Shown in pieces: positions 1 through 5,076 of a DNA stretch of 7,716 nucleotides; within the stretch, counting starts at the first letter, position 1; the number at the start of each line of letters is the position of its first letter. The DNA is from Thermodesulfovibrionales bacterium (GTDB lineage: Bacteria; Nitrospirota; Thermodesulfovibrionia; Thermodesulfovibrionales; SM23-35), in NCBI GenBank assembly GCA_020062205.1, contig JAGUWT010000190.1, forward strand, positions 1 through 7,716, read 5' to 3'. The notes beneath the pieces were generated by a model, which worked only from the letters and a program-made list of their open reading frames with translations, ran no database searches and was not told where the DNA came from. Made by a program: the position numbers and the translations under genes.

Positions 1-89
1 CACATAAAAAACTATGGACCCGCTCGGTAAAAAGGTCACAATGAATAAAAATCCATTGACCTTATTTTCATTATATGGTAGAAAATGAC
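1..89. other. Leader region upstream of selA
   Basis: No coding sequence is supported here on either strand. The frame leading into selA is closed by a TGA at 57-59. An imperfect inverted repeat (34-43 against 54-61) lies in the middle. No convincing -35/-10 pair is seen, so the operon promoter may lie further upstream, outside the window. Confidence 0.5.
34..61 (+). promoter_or_regulatory. Imperfect hairpin in the selA leader
   Basis: GGTCA (34-38) pairs with TGACC (57-61). After a 2-nt bulge (39-40), ATG (41-43) pairs with CAT (54-56), around a 10-nt A-rich loop. A T-rich but interrupted stretch follows (62-76). It could be a weak terminator of an upstream gene, a 5' UTR structure, or an operator-like dyad. 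The stem is short and it may be chance. Confidence 0.25.
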
Positions 90-1484
90 ATGAACGAAAA
101 ACAGAAATTACTCTCGAATCTCCCTTCTGTGGATGGAATCTTGAAAAGTAATCAGGGGATGGAGTGGCTGAAGACCTATCCGAGAAGGTATGTGCTTCAG
201 GCTATCAGGGAGGCGATTGATTTAAGGAGAAAGCAGATCAGAGAAGGGCATGATGCAGATATCGCAGAAGAAAGTATGATAGCTGATATCGAGAAGAAGA
301 TCGAAGAACTCTCTTCTTATAGTCTAAAACCACTCATCAATGCAACAGGGATCGTCATCCATACAAATCTTGGCCGTTCTCTCCTTTCGGAACGAGCACT
401 AGAAAATATCAAAAAGGTCTCCGGGAGTTATTCGAATCTCGAATACGATATCGAAAAAGGAGAGAGGGGGAAAAGATACTCACACATTAAAAGGATTCTC
501 AGGGAGGTCGTAGGTACTGAGGATGCACTTGTTGTCAACAACAACGCAGCAGCGGTGTTGCTCTGTCTGAATACCATAGCAAAAGGTAAAGAGGTAATTG
601 TCTCGAGAGGTGAGCTCGTCGAGATCGGAGGTTCCTTCAGGATGCCTGATGTTATGGCAGCAAGCGGTGCGATACTCCGCGAGGTCGGAACAACGAATAA
701 GACCCATCTCTATGATTATGAAGGAGCAATAAATGATGATACCGCCCTTATCTTAAAGGTTCATAAATCGAATTACAGGGTTATCGGATTTACAGATGAA
801 GTCTCAATAGAAGACCTTGTAGGTCTGGGCAGGAAGTATAAAGTCCCTGTCATGTTCGACCTCGGAAGCGGATGCCTGATAGATTTAAAGCCATTTGGTA
901 TCCACATTGAACCGAGTGTTCAGGATGTTGTGAAATCAGGTGTTGAGATAACCACCTTTAGTGGGGACAAACTTCTCGGTGGTCCCCAGGGAGGGGTTAT
1001 TGTGGGTAACAAAGAATATATTGAGAAAATCCAAAAGAATCCTATGACAAGGGCGATGAGGATAGACAAGCTTACCCTTGCAGGTTTTGAGGCAACATTA
1101 ATGGAATATATCTACGAAGAAAAGGTGATTGAGAACATCCCTACATTGAGAATGCTTTTACAGAAACCTGAAGATATAAAAGCCCGCGCAAAAAAGATAG
1201 CTTCAAAATTAAGCAGACACATCAAAGATGTTCTGTTACATGTCCAGCCTGACTCAACACGAGCTGGTGGAGGTGCACTGCCAGAAGTAAGTCTTCCAAC
1301 ATATGTGGTCTCAATAAAACCCAATGACATAAGTGTTGATGAACTTGAGGAACGATTAAGAAAAGGGAATCCACCCATTATCGCACGGATAAAGGAAGAC
1401 GCTTTGTTCATTGATGCAAAAACAGTTCGTAATAGTGATGTGGATAATCTCGTGAGAGGCATAAAAACAGCCTTCAGGGGGTGA
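90..1484 (+). CDS. selA: L-seryl-tRNA(Sec) selenium transferase (selenocysteine synthase)
   Basis: This PLP-dependent cytosolic enzyme converts Ser-tRNA(Sec) to Sec-tRNA(Sec) using selenophosphate from SelD, the committed step of bacterial selenocysteine synthesis. Visible family landmarks are the N-terminal LP-containing helical domain, the VNNNAAAV block (149-156), SRGELVEIGG, and FSGDKLLGGPQ with the PLP-binding lysine at residue 294. An ATG at 75 in the same frame would add five residues. I prefer 90 because it gives 464 aa and Lys294, close to E. coli SelA (463 aa, Lys295), and a weak GGTAG lies 8 nt upstream, while 75 has no Shine-Dalgarno match. It is full length with all key blocks intact. 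The stop is 4 nt before lysC, so the two are probably co-transcribed and translationally coupled. The usual partner selB is not next to it on the 3' side. The family call is near certain; only the start is uncertain. Confidence 0.96.
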   Translation: MNEKQKLLSNLPSVDGILKSNQGMEWLKTYPRRYVLQAIREAIDLRRKQIREGHDADIAEESMIADIEKKIEELSSYSLKPLINATGIVIHTNLGRSLLSERALENIKKVSGSYSNLEYDIEKGERGKRYSHIKRILREVVGTEDALVVNNNAAAVLLCLNTIAKGKEVIVSRGELVEIGGSFRMPDVMAASGAILREVGTTNKTHLYDYEGAINDDTALILKVHKSNYRVIGFTDEVSIEDLVGLGRKYKVPVMFDLGSGCLIDLKPFGIHIEPSVQDVVKSGVEITTFSGDKLLGGPQGGVIVGNKEYIEKIQKNPMTRAMRIDKLTLAGFEATLMEYIYEEKVIENIPTLRMLLQKPEDIKARAKKIASKLSRHIKDVLLHVQPDSTRAGGGALPEVSLPTYVVSIKPNDISVDELEERLRKGNPPIIARIKEDALFIDAKTVRNSDVDNLVRGIKTAFRG

Positions 1485-1485
1485 G
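1476..1485 (+). promoter_or_regulatory. Strong ribosome binding site of lysC
   Basis: AGGGGGTGAG closely matches the anti-Shine-Dalgarno complement and sits 3 nt before the lysC ATG at 1489. It contains the selA stop codon (TGA, 1482-1484), so ribosomes finishing selA lie over the lysC start, as expected for translational coupling. Confidence 0.75.
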
Positions 1486-1488
1486 AGA

Positions 1489-2709
1489 ATGCTCATCGTG
1501 CAGAAATATGGAGGTACATCTGTTGGAAGCATAGAGCGGATTCAGGCTGTTGCAGAACGCATTGTGAGAGCACAGAAGCAAGGGCATAAGGTTGTTGCTG
1601 TGGTATCTGCAATGTCAGGTGAAACAGATAAGCTCATAGGGCTTGCGAATCAAATATCTCAGAATCCTGACGATCGTGAAATGGATCTGCTGCTTTCATC
1701 AGGAGAACGAATCAGCGCTGCACTTACAGCCATTGCAATAAATGAATTAGGGTACAAGTCCATATCATTTACAGGACGGCAGGTCGGTATCATAACAGAT
1801 AAGGCACACACAAAGGCCAAGATAGAACGGATAACCGGAGAACGGGTAAAACAAGCCGTAGCAAAGAAAATAATACCAATTATCGCAGGCTTTCAGGGCG
1901 TAACGGAATCTTCTGATGTTACAACACTGGGAAGGGGTGGTTCAGACCTTACAGCAGTTGCGGTTGCAGCAGCACTAAAGGCAGATCTCTGTGAAATTTA
2001 TACTGATGTTGATGGTGTATATACAACAGACCCCGGAATCGTGCCTGATGCAAGAAAACTTGATAAAATCTCTTATGATGAAATGCTCGAACTCGCAAGC
2101 CTTGGAGTAAAGGTTTTGCAGACGAGGTCTGTTGAATTTGCAAAGAAATATGATGTTCCGCTTGTAGTAAGATCAAGCTTCAATGATAATCCGGGTACAC
2201 TTGTTATCAAGGAGGATGAGGAAATGGAAAAGGTTGTTGTATCAGGCATAGCCTATGACAAAAATCAGGCAAAAATCACGGTCATATCAGTTCATGATAA
2301 GCCTGGTGTCGCAGCAAGACTTTTCAACGCGATTGCAGATGCAAATATTGTTGTTGATATGATTGTCCAGAACATTAGTAGTGACGGTAAGACAACGGAT
2401 ATATCATATACCATTCCGAAAACAGATGGTAAGAAGGCATTGAAAATAACGAAAGGGATTGCTGCAAAACTCGGTTCAAAAGGGGTTTACTTGAGAGAAG
2501 ACATAGCAAAGGTCTCAATTGTCGGTGTTGGCATGAGAACGCATTCTGGTGTTGCTGCAAAGATGTTTGAAACCCTTGCAAATCATGGAATAAACATCAT
2601 TATGATAAGTACATCAGAGATAAAGGTCTCCTGTATTATTGATGCAAAATATACAGAACTTGCGGTCAGGGTATTGCACGATACATTTAGATTGTCTCAG
2701 GCACGGTAG
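1489..2709 (+). CDS. lysC: Aspartate kinase (alpha subunit, full-length product)
   Basis: It phosphorylates L-aspartate with ATP to give 4-phospho-aspartate, the first step to lysine, methionine, threonine and diaminopimelate. The 406-aa product has an amino-acid kinase domain (about 1-230) with KYGGTSVG (6-13), SSGER (70-74), TLGRGGSD (146-153) and YTDVDGVYTTDP (171-182). Two ACT domains follow (about 263-335 and 342-404), the second with the MISTSEIKVS motif (372-381) that in this family contributes to effector binding, so lysine and/or threonine feedback is likely. The length matches monofunctional Gram-positive-type enzymes (B. subtilis LysC 408, Corynebacterium 421) and not the E. coli bifunctional forms, and no homoserine dehydrogenase domain is attached. 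It starts 4 nt after selA and ends 10 nt before cimA. An internal start at codon 246 probably also yields a beta subunit (separate entry). Function is secure; effector specificity cannot be read from the sequence alone. Confidence 0.97.
   Translation: MLIVQKYGGTSVGSIERIQAVAERIVRAQKQGHKVVAVVSAMSGETDKLIGLANQISQNPDDREMDLLLSSGERISAALTAIAINELGYKSISFTGRQVGIITDKAHTKAKIERITGERVKQAVAKKIIPIIAGFQGVTESSDVTTLGRGGSDLTAVAVAAALKADLCEIYTDVDGVYTTDPGIVPDARKLDKISYDEMLELASLGVKVLQTRSVEFAKKYDVPLVVRSSFNDNPGTLVIKEDEEMEKVVVSGIAYDKNQAKITVISVHDKPGVAARLFNAIADANIVVDMIVQNISSDGKTTDISYTIPKTDGKKALKITKGIAAKLGSKGVYLREDIAKVSIVGVGMRTHSGVAAKMFETLANHGINIIMISTSEIKVSCIIDAKYTELAVRVLHDTFRLSQAR
2209..2220 (+). promoter_or_regulatory. 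Internal ribosome binding site within lysC
   Basis: AAGGAGGATGAG is an almost ideal Shine-Dalgarno sequence. The AAGGAGG core ends 8 nt before an in-frame ATG at 2224. It lies in the codons for the linker between the kinase domain and the ACT domains, where several aspartokinases have a functional internal start. Confidence 0.65.
2224..2709 (+). CDS. lysC: Predicted aspartate kinase beta subunit from internal in-frame start
   Basis: This nested product of 161 aa would equal residues 246-406 of the full-length kinase and contain only the two ACT domains. Support comes from an in-frame ATG, the strong Shine-Dalgarno sequence 8 nt upstream, and a position exactly at the kinase/ACT boundary. In B. 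subtilis aspartokinase II the beta subunit likewise starts at codon 246 of lysC, and in Corynebacterium at about codon 250. There the alpha2beta2 enzyme binds effector at interfaces between the ACT regions of the alpha and beta chains. By analogy this protein would be a regulatory partner of the full-length chain, made from the same mRNA. Its actual production is inference: a strong ribosome-binding motif can occur inside a gene by chance, and the GGAGGATGAGGAA stretch also encodes an acidic linker. Confidence 0.6.
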   Translation: MEKVVVSGIAYDKNQAKITVISVHDKPGVAARLFNAIADANIVVDMIVQNISSDGKTTDISYTIPKTDGKKALKITKGIAAKLGSKGVYLREDIAKVSIVGVGMRTHSGVAAKMFETLANHGINIIMISTSEIKVSCIIDAKYTELAVRVLHDTFRLSQAR

Positions 2710-2719
2710 TGTCCAAAAT

Positions 2720-4288
2720 ATGAAACAGATAGAAATATACGATACGACATTAAGGGATGGTGCACAATCAGAAGATATCTCTTTCTCTGTCGAGGACAAG
2801 CTTCGAATTACAGAGAAACTTGATGAATTGGGTGTTCATTATATTGAAGGTGGCTGGCCTGGTGCCAATCCAAAGGATGTTGAATATTTCAAAAAAGTAA
2901 GGAAATCCGGTCTCGAAAACGCAAGGGTTGTTGCATTTGGGAGCACTCACAGACCTCGACATAAGGTTGAAGAAGATACAACGATCAGGGCACTCCTTGA
3001 TTCGAAGGCAACAATCGTAACGATATTTGGAAAGACCTGGGATTTTCACGTGAAAGAAGCATTGAAGATATCCCTCGAGGAGAATCTTGATATTATCCAT
3101 AATTCAGTTGCCCATTTGAAAAAGCATGTTGAGAAGGTATTTTTTGACGCAGAGCATTTCTTCGACGGTTATAAGGATAATCCTCATTTTGCCCTGCAAT
3201 GTCTTTCCGCAGCTGAGTCTGCAGGTGCGGACTGCCTTGTTTTGTGCGATACCAATGGTGGCAGGATCTCTGCAGAAGTGGGTGATATTGTTGATGTTGT
3301 CATGAAGAGTGTTCATATACCTGTTGGGATCCATGCACATAATGATTCAGACTGTGCTGTTGCAAATTCGATCGTGGCTGTTCAAAGAGGGGTTTCACAT
3401 GTGCAGGGAACGGTCAATGGATTTGGTGAAAGGTGTGGTAATGCAAATCTGTGTTCAGTGATTCCCAATATACAGTTGAAACTCGGAATGAGTTGCATTC
3501 GTGATGAACAGCTAATCAGGCTCAGGGATGTGTCAAGGTTTGTGAACGAGATAGCAAATATACGCCATTTTAAGAGACAGCCCTTTGTTGGAGATAGTGC
3601 TTTTGCCCATAAGGCTGGTATTCATGTGAGCGCGGTAAGGAAAAGACCTGAGACATATGAACATATAAAACCAGAACTTGTTGGTAATTCCCACAGGATT
3701 TTAATATCTGACATGGCAGGCAAGAGTAACATATTACGAAAGGCAGAGGAATTTGGGATACAACTTGACCCTGATTCCCCCTCGATACAGGATATTGTTA
3801 CTACCCTGAAGGATCTCGAAAACGAAGGTTACCAGTTTGAAGCAGCCGAGGCGTCATTCGAGCTCCTGATGAAAAAGGCCCTCGGTCTCCATAAGAGATT
3901 CTTTGACTTAATAGGGTTTAGAATTATTGTAGAAAAGAGGAGTGAAGGAGAAGACCCGATGAGTGAAGCAACCATCATGGTGAAAGTGGGTGGTCGGATT
4001 GAACACACCGCAGCAACAGGAAATGGCCCTGTGAATGCAATTGACAATGCCCTCCGGAAGGCACTCGATAAATTCTATCCCGAACTAAAGGATGTAAAGC
4101 TCCACGATTATAAGGTACGTGTTCTTACAGCAGGCAAAGGAACTTCTGCGAGAGTGCGGGTTCAAATTGAGTCAGGTGATGAAGAACGAAGGTGGGGTAC
4201 GGTTGGGGTTTCAGAGAATATCATAGAGGCATCCTATCAGGCTCTTGTTGACAGTATAGAATATAAACTGCTCAAAGAGAATCTGTAG
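2720..4288 (+). CDS. cimA: (R)-citramalate synthase
   Basis: It condenses acetyl-CoA with pyruvate to (R)-citramalate, the entry to the threonine-independent isoleucine pathway; LeuCD and LeuB then carry citramalate to 2-oxobutyrate. The 522-aa protein has a DRE-TIM barrel (about 1-270) with DTTLRDGAQ (8-16; Arg12 and Asp13 catalytic/metal), the metal-binding HAH (205-207) and the NGFGERCGNAN loop (233-243). A central linker and a LeuA-type dimer/allosteric domain follow (about 385-520). EGGWPGANPKD and IFGKTWDFHV are typical of the citramalate synthase family, not of LeuA or homocitrate synthase. The ATG at 2720 is chosen because the motif-bearing N-terminus starts there. An in-frame ATG at 2639 would add 27 unrelated residues encoded inside lysC. 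The Shine-Dalgarno is weak (GGTAG), so translation may depend on coupling to lysC 10 nt upstream. Isoleucine feedback through the C-terminal domain is expected from the family, not shown here. Confidence 0.95.
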   Translation: MKQIEIYDTTLRDGAQSEDISFSVEDKLRITEKLDELGVHYIEGGWPGANPKDVEYFKKVRKSGLENARVVAFGSTHRPRHKVEEDTTIRALLDSKATIVTIFGKTWDFHVKEALKISLEENLDIIHNSVAHLKKHVEKVFFDAEHFFDGYKDNPHFALQCLSAAESAGADCLVLCDTNGGRISAEVGDIVDVVMKSVHIPVGIHAHNDSDCAVANSIVAVQRGVSHVQGTVNGFGERCGNANLCSVIPNIQLKLGMSCIRDEQLIRLRDVSRFVNEIANIRHFKRQPFVGDSAFAHKAGIHVSAVRKRPETYEHIKPELVGNSHRILISDMAGKSNILRKAEEFGIQLDPDSPSIQDIVTTLKDLENEGYQFEAAEASFELLMKKALGLHKRFFDLIGFRIIVEKRSEGEDPMSEATIMVKVGGRIEHTAATGNGPVNAIDNALRKALDKFYPELKDVKLHDYKVRVLTAGKGTSARVRVQIESGDEERRWGTVGVSENIIEASYQALVDSIEYKLLKENL

Positions 4289-4332
4289 GACTTACTAACA
4301 AGACCATAAGTAAAACACATCCTCCTATTGAA

Positions 4333-4401
4333 TTCTGTCATTGCGGCTTGTCCGCAATCTTTCTTTTAAAGAAGGATTCCCGACAAGCGGGAATGACAGA
4401 A
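4333..4401. repeat. Composite palindromic repeat, copy 1 (two inverted stem-loops)
   Basis: Two 31-nt arms (4333-4363 and 4371-4401) are inverted copies differing at 5 positions, around a 7-nt centre. Each arm also folds on itself. The left arm forms a perfect 7-bp stem ATTGCGG/CCGCAAT with loop CTTGT (4340-4358). The right arm forms a perfect 7-bp stem ATTCCCG/CGGGAAT with loop ACAAG (4376-4394). Four of the five arm differences are paired changes that keep each local stem intact. The outer flank is TTCTGTC. It resembles the GTCATTCCC...GGGAATCC intergenic repeats found in many proteobacteria and related phyla, and loosely the neisserial dRS3 core (ATTCCC-N-GGGAAT). Confidence 0.8.
4340..4367 (+). 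terminator. Possible rho-independent terminator of the selA-lysC-cimA unit
   Basis: A 7-bp stem with a 4-bp GC core (4340-4346 with 4352-4358) and a 5-nt loop is followed after one C by TTTCTTTT (4360-4367). It lies 52 nt after the cimA stop. The stem is the left half of repeat copy 1, so the repeat may have been recruited as a terminator. The stem is short and competes with the larger fold of the whole repeat. Confidence 0.4.
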
Positions 4402-4415
4402 CTGCTTATAAAAAT

Positions 4416-4486
4416 TGTCATTCCCCGGCTTGACCGGGGAATCCAGAAAGACACTGGATGCCCGCTTAAGACCTGCGGGCATGACA
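4416..4486. repeat. Composite palindromic repeat, copy 2 (two inverted stem-loops)
   Basis: The outer ends TGTCAT (4416-4421) and ATGACA (4481-4486) are inverted, as are ATCCAG (4441-4446) and CTGGAT (4454-4459) around the 7-nt centre AAAGACA. The left half folds as a perfect 9-bp stem ATTCCCCGG/CCGGGGAAT with loop CTTGA (4420-4442). The right half folds as a perfect 8-bp stem ATGCCCGC/GCGGGCAT with loop TTAAGACCT (4458-4482). It shares the TGTCAT-stem-CTTG-stem-ATC plan with copy 1, 14 nt upstream, so both belong to one family with variable stems. The layout recalls BIMEs (paired inverted REP units) or small MITEs. No transposase is in the window. Confidence 0.8.
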
Positions 4487-4614
4487 TCCAAAGATTTTGT
4501 ATGTGTCCTTACTAATGACGGAAGGAAAAAGTGTAAAGAAGTGTTTCAGACAGCCCTCTGTGCGATGTGTTATGAGGACTTTTTAAAACTCTATATGTTA
4601 AAATTCATGTAACT

Positions 4615-5043
4615 ATGGAAGAGATTGGTGTTATCAGTAGTATTGAGGGTATGATTGCGAAGGTCAGAGTGCCTAAAAAAAGTGCCTGCGAGGGTTGTAC
4701 TACAGGGACATGCAAACCTGCTGATCAGTCCATGGAGATAGAGGCACTCAACCCGGTCAGGGCAATAGTTGGACAGAAGGTAAGGATCGTAATGAGGCCA
4801 TACACGTATCTCAAAGGGTCTCTCATTGTCTATGGACTCCCTGCGATTGCCCTGATAGCAGGTGCAGTTCTCGGAAAAGATATAGTGAGCGATTATATTC
4901 AAAATATTGATCAGGATATCGTCTCTGCTCTCTTTGGTTTTGGTGCATTCGCCATTTCTTTTATAGCGATAAAGCTCTGGAGCAGAAAGATTGAAAAAAA
5001 GTTGGAATTAAAACCGGTTATTAAAGAAATACTGAAAGATTAA
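4615..5043 (+). CDS. RseC/SoxR-reducing-type small membrane protein
   Basis: This 142-aa protein fits the RseC/MucC family (Pfam RseC_MucC). It has an N-terminal cytosolic beta-rich domain beginning MEEIGVISSIEG, a cysteine cluster C25-x2-C28-x4-C33, then two membrane segments (about 69-87 and 102-122) and a basic C-terminal tail. In E. coli, RseC is linked to sigma-E control and to the Rsx system that re-reduces SoxR. In many anaerobes relatives accompany Rnf-type electron transport, but no rnf/rsx gene is visible here. The three cysteines suggest metal or redox chemistry, which is inference. The ATG at 4615 aligns well with the E. coli N-terminus but has no Shine-Dalgarno sequence. The next ATG (codon 13) would remove the first strand and is unlikely. 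The EF-G-like gene follows after 33 nt. Family assignment is good; physiological role is open. Confidence 0.82.
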   Translation: MEEIGVISSIEGMIAKVRVPKKSACEGCTTGTCKPADQSMEIEALNPVRAIVGQKVRIVMRPYTYLKGSLIVYGLPAIALIAGAVLGKDIVSDYIQNIDQDIVSALFGFGAFAISFIAIKLWSRKIEKKLELKPVIKEILKD

Positions 5044-5066
5044 ATTATACTTCATAATTTTACATT

Positions 5067-5073
5067 AGGGGGA
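5067..5073 (+). promoter_or_regulatory. Ribosome binding site of the EF-G-like gene
   Basis: AGGGGGA lies 3 nt before the ATG at 5077. It is the clearest initiation signal in the 33-nt gap after the rseC-like gene and fixes this start. A TATACT at 5046-5051 could be a -10 box but lacks a convincing -35. Confidence 0.7.
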
Positions 5074-5076
5074 CAT

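Larger units (their letters stand above)
4289..4614. other. Non-coding intergenic region with two composite palindromes
   Basis: This 326-nt gap separates cimA from the rseC-like gene. It holds two related palindromic repeats (4333-4401 and 4416-4486) and a possible terminator overlapping the first. The remaining 128 nt (4487-4614) are AT-rich toward the end and presumably contain the promoter of the downstream genes. TATATG (4593-4598) and TAAAAT (4599-4604) resemble -10 boxes, but neither has a good -35 partner. A 65-codon open frame (4415-4612) crosses the second repeat and is rejected as a gene. Confidence 0.7.

Noticed and set aside
56..84. TTGACC - 17 nt - TAGAAA as a sigma-70-like promoter for selA
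   Set aside because: The -10 match is poor, and the predicted transcript start would fall at or after the start codon.
75..89. Earlier selA start at 75
   Set aside because: It is possible, but it has no Shine-Dalgarno and gives a protein 6 residues longer than E. coli SelA with the PLP lysine shifted to 299. The ATG at 90 fits better, although 75 cannot be excluded.
1482..1590. TGA of selA read as selenocysteine
   Set aside because: The frame after the TGA is a shadow of lysC and ends soon. The protein is already full length, and no SECIS-like hairpin is evident directly after the TGA.
2639..2719. N-terminal extension of cimA to an ATG at 2639
   Set aside because: The extra 27 residues are encoded inside lysC in another frame and do not fit the family. 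The DTTLRDG motif lies at the expected distance from the ATG at 2720.
4333..4486. CRISPR array
   Set aside because: There are only two units, each internally palindromic and different in sequence, with a 14-nt gap and no regular spacers.
4415..4612. 65-codon open frame in the cimA-rseC gap
   Set aside because: Its first half is simply the translation of palindromic repeat copy 2 (SFPGLTGESR...LDARLRPAGMT type), a well-known kind of spurious protein from these repeats. It has no ribosome binding site and no domain.
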